Shown here: positions 46,296-56,194 of the stretch, piece by piece
How the letters are laid out: every line of letters starts with the position of its first letter
Numbering within the stretch: the first letter of the stretch is position 1
Source of the DNA: Eumeta japonica
Taxonomy: Eukaryota > Arthropoda > Insecta > Lepidoptera > Psychidae
Reading direction: 5' to 3'
Length of the DNA: 64,000 bases
Assembly (NCBI GenBank): GCA_005406025.1
Contig: BGZK01000869.1
Location: forward strand, 186,001-250,000
Translations under genes and position numbers: made by a program
Notes under the pieces: model-generated
Told to the model about the DNA's origin: nothing
The model's database searches: none
What the model saw: only the letters and a program-made list of their open reading frames with translations

Positions 46296-48220
46296 CCGCC
46301 CGCAATCGAGTTTAAAGTGCACTTAAAACTTTCCCGTACATAATTCAACAGTTCACAAAGTTCAACTTCGTGAAATTTTTGCGGCCAACTTCATCTGCTG
46401 GAGGGAGGGAGGAAGCGCGCAAATCACCGCTTGATGTGCGGCGGTGGGGGCGGGGCTGGGCATAGCGGAGAGTTTATGCAATACGATAATAACCTCCCTA
46501 TTAGACTTAATCGTAGCGAAATCATATTGAGTTGTGCTTTTTTAAAGCGTTTATCATTGAAAACTACTGGTCATAAGTATTAAAAAATTAAATATGATGT
46601 TTTTTCTTTGCAAAAAAATACTAGTGTTCAATTTTTAAGGTGAGCCGTCGTGTTTACGTTCTGACTTCGTATAGATTTTCTGACTACAACTTAACTCTGG
46701 AATTTTATTTTAAATTAAGTAGTAACGGTCGGCAAAAAGACGTATGTATACTCGCAGACATCGTCCAATGATTTCTGTCTAGTTTTGGTGATCGAGTCCA
46801 GCGTCAGCGTCAGCGTCGTGCCGCTGCGGGCCGCGGGCGGCCGGTGTTTACTAACTGGCGATAACGCCCTCTGTTGGATTCAGTTTCAACTACCTTTAAC
46901 TCATTGTTAGCGCTTCTTTAATTACCTCCGCCAAAAATTCATAGGTTACTAAGTAATACAATTCTTGTTTATAAAGAAAATTTGAAATTATACTCCTTAG
47001 TTAGAATGTGTTATTTGAAGGTTCAGTAAACTGCTTTAAAAAATACTATACACTTCAGTCTTCATAAAATGTATAAAGTATCATTTAGTTGTATTATTTT
47101 AAAAAAACGGTAGGATTTATTATTGTACTTTATAAAATCCATACCCTTAAATAAATTTTTACACTTAAATGTTTTGATAACATCAAATACAAACAGAAAT
47201 GCGTTTTCAAAGTGCTATAATATCACGGAAGAAGGGCGTTGCTAAACGTAAGAGCACCGCGCCACCTAAGGCCTAGCATTTGGCGCACCTTTGCCGTTGC
47301 TTTTTGATCCGTTGTTTTTAATTACCTTAAGTAGCATTATAAAGGACTTCCACAGCTCACACCCCATTTGAGATGACTGAGTAGTGTTCATCTGTTATCA
47401 CTATAAGTTAATCGAGAGGGCCTGCGTGTGCTCATGTTGAACTCGGCATTGTCGCCGGGTCAGATGCTCTGTGCAGCGGCCGTAATATATAACAGAAACG
47501 GCACATAACTCATACAGGCATTGAGTTGTTGATTTGTGTTTCCGTCGACGTCTCCAATAATTTATTGTGTTTTTAATATCCCGGTTCAGTTGAAGTGTGT
47601 TTCGGCAGTAATGTAATGAAAACTTAGCATCCAGAATAAAATATTTTCTTTTAACAATATGAATATCTATTGACGTCGTGAAACGTAGGTAAATTATTCA
47701 TAGCTCATGAGGCAAGCAATAAAACATGAATTTTTATTTATTTCTTCGCCATAACTTATGTACACGTTTCTATTCGAGCTTAGATTACAATTACATATTT
47801 TGATTTAACAAAAGGGAAGAAAACCATTTCAGTTATTAGGATAATACGTATTTTGACGTATCTCAAAATGAAGGTAAAACATTTAGTTATCAGTTTTCGA
47901 TGCTAGATGATTTAAGATTTATCAAATTTATTTTGAAAAAAAAAATCGAAATTATACAAAATCTGATCGAAGGATTCATTTTATAAAATACATTTATAGC
48001 CGTTGTTATAGTTTCTACGAATTACTACATTATCTGTGTATACAATTCTGACGCGTGCGTATCTGATAGTCTCAGTTTTACAGATTATTTTGTCCTATCT
48101 ATTGCCAAATCAAAAGTCTCAATAATATTATGATTTTCTTTATTCAAAATATACGATAATTAGGTGATTTTTTTGTGTATTTAATACTAACAAAAGGAAT
48201 GCGAATAAGCTGGCGTAGTC
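46296..48220. other. Non-coding; GC-richer at 46390-46470 and 46795-46870
   Basis: No gene is recognised. Positions 46798-46818 hold three copies of 'agcgtc'. Positions 47260-47300 and 47395-47490 are somewhat GC-rich without motifs. Confidence 0.4.
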
Positions 48221-49200
48221 AGAGCGCACCGGGGACGCCCCCAGAGTCGTCCCCGAGCGCACACGCTGTGACGCCGACGCCCCGCCCCGCCTGGGCGCGG
48301 GCGACAGAGCGAACTGGTCCGGCGAGTCGCCTAGCTTGTAATAAGCTTTAAGGAATCGAAGGGTTAAATCCAAAGATAAACATTACACCGAGGGTCGTAA
48401 AGGATACGATTTGCGATTGTATCGAGGCGGCCGGCGGCGCGGGCGGCGCGGGCGCGGGGACGCCGCGTACGTTGTCTAACATTGGCTAGGAGGAGACGAA
48501 GACTACATTCTGTGAGCCGATATATTTCCGATCTTCTTATATTTGATTATAAAGTGTTCGTACAATAATCATCTGACGTTAAATTGAACTCAAATCGTAA
48601 AAAGTATTGTGTTCAAATGTACAGTTGAACGTACTTATATTTAAAACACAAATTTATATTTTAGTTCGTAATGTAAAGGAAATAAAACAGTAAATAACGG
48701 AATATAAATTTAGAAAAAAAAACATTATTAAAAGTGTATTCGTGTAAAATTCCCAAATCCGCTCCCAGCCACCGCCTTAAGCGCTGAAAACGTCCGCGAC
48801 TAGCCCTCACCGAGCCACCTGAGGATCACGCGGCGTCATTCGATTTGAGCTTGAACTCGCCGGTCGTGTGACCCGCGGTGGCCGCGGTCGAGACCCGAAG
48901 TCGAATTCGACTCGGCCCCGAGCGCTTGACCGACACCCGCTGATGAGTCTTCCGAATATATGTAGTTAGTCTTGGGCGATGTGTGGCAGAGCAAGTCGAT
49001 ACTTACGCTTTCCGTTTCTTAAGTTTTTTCGGAATATTGTAAAAATATTTTTATTTTTCGAATGTTGCCCACGCGGCACCGATGCCGGCGCAGGCGCGCG
49101 GGCCCTCGTACCTATAACTGTTACGCCGACGGTTTACGGCAAGTTTTTTACATCGACTCATAAAACGGCGGCCGGAGATCGGTCGATTTTACAGCACAAA
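48221..49200. other. CpG island-like regions (48225-48345, 48420-48490, 48765-48945)
   Basis: Three GC-rich blocks occur within 1 kb, 4.5 kb upstream of the complexin start. They include 'cgacgccccgccccgcctgg' (GC-box-like, ~48270) and 'ggcggccggcggcgcgggcg' (~48426). The 74-codon frames here lack domains. It is a plausible promoter or 5'UTR region for complexin, by composition and position only. No splice donor or initiator is decisive. Confidence 0.4.
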
Positions 49201-50594
49201 TAAAAATCTCTTTGTATTCTCGCTCAGGTAAAAGACTCTTGCGGCCGATAAAGTGTTTGTATTCTGTCTTACAACGTAGTACCTATCCGAGTAGACCTTA
49301 TTTCCTTTTTTTTTAATATAATAGCTATTCAAATTCAAATTCAAAATATATTTATTTCATAGGTAACAAAATAACACTTGAAATACGTCATAATTTTTTG
49401 CGAATTCACACTTTACCGCTCGTTCGGAAGGCAGTTTATATATATAAGTTCGTCTTCAAAATAAACATAATTCGTTGACGTGCAAATTCGACATCATAGG
49501 ATTATTTACTTAGAAACACTTGCCTCTGCATGTTGATAGAGTTTTAGCTGACTGTTAGGCAGTTTTTGTTGTTTGCAAACAGTAAATGGCACCACTTGCG
49601 CTAGTTTTAATCGAGTAAACTTTCTACTTAAATTTAATACTTTCACCGTGTCCGTTTCTACGACCCGACAGCGCCGGTCGGCAAACCGACACGACACGTA
49701 ACTTATCTGTCGCTCGTCGACGATGTGGGGACGACAGCGCCATATTTAGGTCTCTTTCCTCTAGAAGGTAGAATGAACTCTTTCATATTTTATATCTATC
49801 GATCGATCTCGTTATCAATTCCGATTACAATTTTACAGCTTTATTCTCATTTGCATATTCAGACAGTGACAAAATGGTCTAACAGAAAAAAAATGATAAC
49901 TGTATTTAAAGAACTTTTCTCCCTTGAGACAATAAATGCACTTTTATTTATTTAAGGTCATAATATGTTATTCTTTAAAACCGTCATTCCTCAATCTGTT
50001 CCCATGTGTACATTTCAATATACTATTAACTTTCACAGAAACACTGTCTGTCCCTTCGATAAAATAGATCTATCAGATTGACGTGGTATATCACTGATAG
50101 ACCACTTGCCTTATTAATAATGAAATATTATAAATGCAGCAACAAGTACATTTAATTTATTTAGATAATTTGTCAAGGATTCAGACATTCGGAACAGTTT
50201 TGGACATAACTTTGGTCGAGCATCAATTTGATAATCACTGTGTATATAAATCTAAAATCACATAAATAATTATAAAGTGCTCTGGTTATGGCGAATTCTA
50301 AAAGAAATTCAATGCGTGTTGTGCTGCGCACGCGTAACTCATTAGGTTTTTGCATATACATCGTAATATGTGCCCGTTACATTCAAAGGGACGTGTCTCC
50401 CCATTTATACGGGTCAAAGTTAAGAAACGCTGCGTTAAAAAGTAGTGTTCAGTTATGAAAAAATTTTTGAGCATTTTTATGATCGATCCAAAAATAAATG
50501 ACAAATTTAAAAAACCTCTGACAAGAACAGAACCTCTAAAAAGTAATAAATAATACATATTAGCCCTTTAAGTTGAATATAAGTACTATATGTA
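49201..50594. other. Non-coding, AT-rich
   Basis: No gene is recognised. 'attcaaattcaaattcaaaa' (~49328) is a small tandem repeat. Confidence 0.4.
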
Positions 50595-51024
50595 CAGTGG
50601 AATCTCAATAACTCGAACCTCGTTAAGTCGAAATCCTCAGTAAGTCGAAAAAAATTGCCATGTTATTTCCCTACGAAGCATTGATAATACATATTTATAC
50701 TCTATAACTCGAATTTCAAAAAGGAGACTCCGTAAGTCGTAGTTGGTAAAATATAATGACGTCTTACTTGGAATTCCCCGAAATAATAGCAATAAATTCC
50801 AAAATGAATGTTCGGGTTCGGGGCTTCTAATCTATTGTTTTTGTCTTGTACACGTGCAAGGAATAAATACATTCATGAAACTTTCTAAGTAACACAGCTG
50901 TGAACGTTATGTTTGTTCCTTGTCGACACAGTCATATGTATCTCGAAGTTCTTGTTAAGTCGAAAACTCGTTAACTCAATTTTTTTGCATTTTCCTTGAC
51001 ATTCGAGTTACTGAGATTCCACTG
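50595..51024. mobile_element. pogo/Tigger-type MITE, copy 2 (internally deleted)
   Basis: It starts with the same terminal repeat as copy 1, preceded by TA (50593-50594), and ends 'cgagttactgagattccact' then 'g'. The right flank is CG rather than TA, so the target duplication has decayed or the end is rearranged. Compared with the 498 bp copy it lacks an internal segment just after 'aaaaaaattgccat' but is otherwise closely similar throughout. Same orientation as copy 1; no coding capacity. Confidence 0.9.
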
Positions 51025-51039
51025 CGTTTTATCTAATGA

Positions 51040-51238
51040 ATTGGAGTACCAGCGATCCACTCCCCCTTTTCCCTCTCGTTATCCCGATTCCCTTTCATTA
51101 GATAATTTATTCTTGTCCTAGAGATGGGCGACGCATTGGTGATTCCTCTGGGGTTGCGAGTGTCCATAGGAGGTAGTGACCACCTATTCTGACGGCTCGC
51201 TTGCTCGTTTGCCTCTTAAATACGATATAAAAAAATAG
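51040..51238 (-). repeat. Repeat R1 fragment, copy 6
   Basis: On the minus strand it reads a T-run, 'cgagcaagcgagccg', 'cctatggacactcgcaaccc', 'cagaggaatcaccaatgcg', 'aagggaatcgggataacg' and 'agtggatcgctggtactcc'. It lies 15 bp beyond the MITE end. Confidence 0.65.
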
Positions 51239-51490
51239 CATGTTTTCGTTATTTTTGGCCATAAGCCTAGTCTGTTTCGTATCATCCCTTCTATGCCTGT
51301 ACGTCTTACGTCCACGGAACAAGATAGGTAGTGAAGTTATAATTAGTTTCTGTTATTTTATTTATCTACTTGGAGGTCTCCCGCCGCGAAAACGGGGCTT
51401 AATAAAATCGATAAAAACTTGTACGGTCACATGATTATATCGTAAATCGATAGTCGCAGTTGAAACACATACATTTATAACATATAGGAT

Positions 51491-51640
51491 TTTAAGGGGC
51501 AAACGGACATTTGGAGTATCATAGAATAAGTGATGCACTGCTGCCCGTGGACACACGCAAGCTCAAGGGACTCGCTAATGCGTTATCGCTCTTCGAGAAA
51601 GTAATATGCTCTTTTCTTGAAGACTGCTTGTCATAGTTGA
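51491..51640 (+). repeat. Repeat R1 fragment, copy 7
   Basis: Landmarks are 'ttaaggggcaaacggacatt', 'gctgcccgtggacacacgca', 'agctcaagggactcgctaat', 'gcgttatcgctcttcgagaa' and 'tatgctcttttcttgaagac'. Its orientation is opposite to copy 6, which lies ~250 bp away. Confidence 0.6.
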
Positions 51641-51659
51641 CTTAGAACATCGCAGATTA

Positions 51660-52310
51660 AAGACAGTCCCAAAGTTTTTCCGTACGATGCAGAAAGTTGC
51701 GCATGAAGCCTTCGGTGGTAGAACGCCAGCCATCAAAACTCTGCTGAGGGTATTTCCGGCGATCTGTCAAATAGCAAATAATGAAATCAATTCAATGCTC
51801 CATCGTACTAACTATACGTCCCGCAGGCGATATTTTCGTTTCCGTTCCGTTACCGTATTCGCAAACGACTGCTATCAGCCGCGCGTTCAACTTCAACGTC
51901 CCATCGGTTATAAAACGTCACAGAATGACTAATGCGAATTAAATTCGTGCCGATACGAGCGTGCCGATACGAATGAAAAATGAACGGGGTCGGTTATAAA
52001 AGATCGATCGATCGCTATCGACCGACCTCGACGCTTGAAATAACAGAGGACGCCGGGAGGGCGAGGGCGCATCGAAGCCTCTCGAAGGTGGTCGGGGTTC
52101 GGCACGGTCAGCGCCCAGGCGAAGCGATACGCGCGATGATGTACTCGCTTATTGCACAAGTCGAGGGCGCACGACGCATGTTCGGGCGTACGATCTACAT
52201 TTTTGCACTGATGCAGTTTAATCGTTCGATGTAAAGTACGTTAGTCATCGCGTTATCGCATTTCGAAAACGTGCATTAATGACGTGCACCTGAATGCTGA
52301 CCCCGAAAAT
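51660..52310 (+). promoter_or_regulatory. Candidate TATA-type regulatory region
   Basis: This is a GC-balanced 650 bp block. A consensus TATA box (tataaaag, 51995-52002) lies in it, and a weaker 'ttataaaac' near 51908. A 14 bp near-perfect direct repeat (cgtgccgatacgag/cgtgccgatacgaa, from about 51946) sits just upstream and (gatc)n just downstream. No initiator at the expected spacing is convincing. It could be a 5'UTR promoter of complexin, an enhancer, or neither. Confidence 0.3.
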
Positions 52311-52624
52311 ATCACACCAACAGCGGTCGTCCCGTTTCATTTATGACAAACGAAGACTCTACAAACACAATAACGACGTATTATTGTTTTTGTAGCCCCT
52401 TTTCCTTTCGTATTAGAACTAATGATATTCGTTATTTAAATCTATAGGTGAATTATCGAAACGCCTTCAGCGACTAGCTCTATACATAATATATAAGAAG
52501 AAATTGACTGGCTAACTGTTTGGTTAACTGAGTGATTGATCGATCAAAGCACAGTCGGAACCGCTGGGTCTAGAAGTACGATCTTTTTGCACAGGTGTTT
52601 CTGTTATAACGTAGGCGAGCACTA

Positions 52625-53080
52625 AGAGAGAATTTTTGGAAATTCAACCCCTAAAGGGGTGAAAAGGTTTAACACTGTTTTATGGAAAAGCGAAACCTTT
52701 GAAGCTACAGATGTCAAAATTAATATTTTAATTAGTTATAGAAATAAGAAAAATGCATACATCATTTTTTTTTTAAATAACCCTGGGAGGCGTAAAATGA
52801 AAGATGAAATATTGCATGGGAAATTGAAACCACTGAAGCTGTTTATGTCACAACTTTTGTTTTTTAGATAATGGTTACTAATAAAAAATAATGGCATTCA
52901 TCTGTCCTTAAATGTAACCTTTCCTTGAATGACATTTGAAAAAGAAAAACGAAACTGCTAAAGCTGTGTGCACCAAACTTTATATTTTAGCAGCATATTA
53001 CAAATGAAAAAAACAATAAATAATAATGACATTCATCATTTTTGGAAAAGTGGTTCTAAAAGATTGAAAGAGGGTATTAA
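52625..53080 (+). repeat. Three diverged ~130 bp tandem units
   Basis: A unit beginning 'gaaac(c)..tgaagct' recurs at about 52690, 52824 and 52950. Each is followed by a 'tca/cc-aaa-ctttt/ttata' block, an 'aataagaaaaatgca / aaataatggca / ataataatgaca' block and 'ttcatc'. Spacing is about 135 and 126 bp. I recognise the phrase 'cgaaacctttgaagct' from lepidopteran repeats with internal tandem structure. The copies are old and diverged. Confidence 0.6.
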
Positions 53081-53136
53081 ATGATATTAAATGACAAATA
53101 ATAAAATAGAAATTACACAGGAAACAGAATCCGCTT

Positions 53137-53184
53137 AAATAGACACCAGGGTCGGAATCAAAATAGACACCAGGGTCGGAATCA
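53137..53184. repeat. Perfect 24 bp tandem duplication
   Basis: 53137-53160 and 53161-53184 are identical ('aaatagacaccagggtcgga' plus 'atca'). Confidence 0.97.
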
Positions 53185-53652
53185 AAAGTTGGTTAATTGA
53201 CGTGACCCGAAACAACAAAGTGGTCCGATTGTTGCTCTGTTAATTACATATGGTTTGAGGTCATAATATTATAGACCAATTGTAATTGCTGATAACTTTT
53301 AGGCTTTCGCCTAGCACATTTACTTCTTTTAAAAGACCCGTGGCTAACAATGGACGTTAAATGGATAGAATCATTAATTATGCCAATCTTCAGAGTACAA
53401 ACTTAATGGATTTATATTTAAGATCACTTGAATTTTTCTATAGTGCCAAAAAAACGAAGAACGCGTTTACTAAAATAAATAAGGTTTTCAGCACTGCATA
53501 ATAGTGTGATAATTGTGCGCCATTCGACACCGATAGACCTATCATAAAAGGGCGTGTAATAGCGGCTATAATTACCTCCTTCGGGGCGAAGGCAGAGAGT
53601 AGAGGTCCAATTTGAATTGGTCCAATTGAGTGGTGATTTCTTTCCGCAGGCG

Positions 53653-53707
53653 CCAATCACCGGAAGTGCTTCAGCGGGCGGAAGTAGGCGCGTGGCAAGA
53701 TGGCGGC
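53653..53707 (+). promoter_or_regulatory. Compact CCAAT / ETS / ETS / TISU cluster at the complexin start
   Basis: Within 55 bases the sequence shows a CCAAT box (ccaatca, 53653-53659), a canonical ETS/GABP site (accggaagtg, 53659-53668) and a second ETS core (cggaagta, 53679-53686). The 12-mer caagatggcggc (53696-53707) spans the ATG. The last exactly fits the mammalian TISU consensus SAASATGGCGGC, which doubles as a YY1/Pho-type site and is associated with very short 5'UTRs. Motif matches are seen directly; their function in this insect gene is inference. An alternative reading is that this stretch is the 5' part of an internal exon behind a splice acceptor (AG at 53648-53649). Confidence 0.5.
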
Positions 53708-53754
53708 CTTCGTAGCCAAGCAAATGGTGGGCAACAAGCTGAGCGCCGTTAAAG
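53700..53754 (+). CDS. cpx: Complexin, first coding exon (partial gene)
   Basis: Complexin is a small cytosolic neuronal protein that binds assembled SNARE complexes and both clamps and promotes synaptic vesicle fusion. This exon encodes the N-terminus MAAFVAKQMVGNKLSAVK plus the first base of a Gly codon. It matches insect complexins from the initiator Met through the 'AKQMVGN.LSAVKG' block. The exon ends in a perfect donor, AAAG|GTAAGT (53755-53760), leaving a phase-1 intron. The start is supported by the family's N-terminus and by the strong context caagATGG. Upstream, 'ttctttccgcag' (to 53649) could be a splice acceptor, giving an exon of 53650-53754 with 50 bases of 5'UTR. The central SNARE-binding helix and the C-terminus are not found, so the rest of the gene lies beyond 64000. 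Confidence 0.9.
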
Positions 53755-54489
53755 GTAAGTGAACGACTTCTATTCTCTGAGTATTCGGCTCTAGGTTTTT
53801 GTGAGTAGCCGGATTCTCAGGGACATACAATTTATTTTTTTTTGTAAAAATTGTTCTAAAATATTTTAAATTGGTACGGAGCAGGCGTTTCGCTACGATA
53901 TCGACTTTTCATTTTTTCATCCACGACTATAATTGTTAACGCATTAAAATTTACAATGCGCATTTGTTTGCTACATTTTTTTTTCATTCAATCAGGGATT
54001 ATGGGGAAATAATACATATTAAAGAAAACTACAAATAATTCTCATTATTTTTTAATTCATTTTATTTAATCTATGTGAATCTCGATTTAAGTGTAAGAAT
54101 TATCTCGATTATAAAACAAAAATATCACCAACAAAAAAAAAATAATAATGAAGGGTATGTTTTCAGCTATAATAAATATTAACCTGAACCACATTAAATA
54201 TTTGTTCGTTTTAATAAAATGTTTTGAATAATTTAATTGGTACCATTTTACTTCTATGTCATATTTATCGAAAAATCCTTAGTACTCATGGGTACTTATT
54301 TTAATTATAATTACTCATTTTATGCATTAAAGGAGTACCTACACAGTAATTTCTGCAAAAATTGTGATTCAATTACCTCACTCGCACTGCCCTGCCGCTG
54401 TATTTGACAAACAAACTGATATCCCATCTTAGGATGGTTCTACCGCCTCGCATCAGGTAAAAGCGACTTTGACTGAAACGTGTAACCGT

Positions 54490-54790
54490 ACAAAGTGCAG
54501 TGGGGACTTCCCTCCGGTACATCAAAGCGCGGACAGAAGAATGGGCCGTGTGTATTGTCGCGGGCGGTCTGACGGCCGGCGCCGGGCCGCGGCCGACGCC
54601 GTGTAATCCGTCGATGAGCGGCACAAAGCGATCTGCCGCCGCGAGATGGCGCCGCGGGACTGCGGGCGATTAAAAACGACCGCCCCCGGGAAATCTACGG
54701 GACGAATACGGAACGCGACGAGATGTCGCCGCCGTGTTAGCTGCCGGTTTGCGAGAGCTTGCGCCATTGTATTGGCTGATGGCTCAGTCG
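54490..54790. other. CpG-rich patch in complexin intron 1
   Basis: Dense CpG about 0.8-1.1 kb downstream of the first coding exon, including 'ggccggcgccgggccgcggc'. It carries overlapping frames with no domain on both strands. It could be an intronic enhancer or alternative promoter; evidence is composition and position only. Confidence 0.4.
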
Positions 54791-55384
54791 ATAAACCTAG
54801 TTTTTGGAAATTCAAAAATAGTTATTGATTAAAATTAGAAACGCATACCTACTCTATTCGTTGTGATTACATTTTTCATTTTTTTCTGCAAGTAGTTGTC
54901 GAATTAGCGATTATGTCATTAACTAATTATACTATCGGTGGTCCAGTTAGTTGACGGTTCATTAAATTTATTGAAAAAAAAATTTAATAGCATGCTTCCA
55001 CTTGCTGAGAGAAAAAAAATTACGACATCACACAGACGCGTCAAACACAGGTAGCTGTGTCATTTCCGTATTCGAGTGTTACTACTTATGGTGTATACAA
55101 TAAACAACAATAAACTACCTGACGTATATAAGATTCTTATGTTGGTGTATAATACATTAGTAAATTTAACATTTGTCCATAAATAGAAAGCTGTAAATTT
55201 TCTATTTATTGTTTGAGAAGACGTAAGAAACTTCTACACTTCCATTCCACCAGGGTTGGACTGAGCTTGAAGGGCCCGTATGGTATTAAGAATTTAAGGG
55301 CCCCACAGAAACCTTCGATAAGAGTAGATGAGATACACGATTTTAATAGTTAAAAAAGTACGCAGAATATCATAAAGCAGATAA
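54791..55384. other. Non-coding intronic sequence
   Basis: AT-rich. 'cagggttggactgagc' followed by 'gaagggcccgtatgg' and 'ttaagggcccc' (55252-55308) looks like the edge of a DNA transposon, but no partner end was found. Confidence 0.35.
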
Positions 55385-55870
55385 AAATCGGTTGATTCAT
55401 TCAAAAGTTGACGACGTCCAAAAATTTACAAAAAAGTGTTTTTTCAAAGTAACTTTCCAATTTTTGACAAGTCGATTGTCATACATTCATCATTTTCTAC
55501 ATAAAAAAAACTATCTCAAAAACGGTTATTTCTCTTCAAAGACATGGCCTTTAAATAATTTTTAAAAAACGTCTTTTTAAAATAACTTTCAAATTTTTTG
55601 ATAGAGTAATATTGTTGAAAAGACACCATTTTTGTACCAAAAAACGGCATCTAATTTCACAACTGATAAATATTGTTGTTCAAAAACAAAAAAAATACCG
55701 CTTTATAATTTCAAGTTCAATAATGTGTAAGAGAGTCACATCTCTGAGCTATTTTTCTAAGAAACGGCTAATTCAATGACTACGGTTTCTTTAGCAAAAT
55801 TGTTTTAAAAAGAAGGAAATTATGAATATTTGCGAAAGGATGCATGTTAAAATCCATCTGTATATAAATT
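55385..55870 (+). repeat. Dispersed repeat, copy 2 (pairs with 785-910)
   Basis: The part 55742-55870 matches 785-910. The preceding 350 bp has repeated A/T-rich phrases ('aaaaacg(g/t)', 'taactttc(c/a)aattttt(t)ga') and probably belongs to the same element. No coding remnant is seen. Confidence 0.5.
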
Positions 55871-56000
55871 CAATATAATTTTTCATCACATTTTATTTAC
55901 ATTTAATTATAATATACATATGCAATTTCGTTCAACAATTTGTTGCAATTTTGTACATAGTGACAACCTAATTGCTGTGGAAATTTTAAGACTTCTGATC
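55858..56000 (-). repeat. Extra copy of the mariner 3' end
   Basis: It aligns with 56199-56347, the C-terminal and 3' end of the neighbouring mariner relic. Shared blocks are 'ttcgttcaacaatttgttgc' / 'ttttgttcaacaacttattg', 'aattttgtacatagtga' / 'cattttgtagataatga' and 'acttctgatca'. It is either a tandem duplication or the remnant of a second element. Confidence 0.6.
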
Positions 56001-56194
56001 ATTCAAAAAAAAAAAACACATTTTGCTTTAATTTTAGATATAAATTTCGCGACGTTTCCAATTTGAACGAGAGGAATAAAACGCGTGTTCAGTAAGTTGT
56101 ACATAATTGTAAATCAACTAACTAATAGCGTCCATCCGTGGTCTAAAACTATACTTTATTATTCAAATTAATTCGGGGAAAAATCTTTTCGTAT

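Noticed and set aside
45857..46348. 163-codon minus-strand protein in the minisatellite
   Set aside because: The frame rotates from unit to unit because unit length is not a multiple of three, so no consistent peptide repeat is kept.
53424..53723. 99-codon minus-strand frame overlapping the complexin exon
   Set aside because: It is antisense to a confidently recognised coding exon and lacks any motif.
55252..55308. hAT-like transposon end (cagggttgga...)
   Set aside because: No matching inverted end and no 8 bp target duplication could be found nearby.
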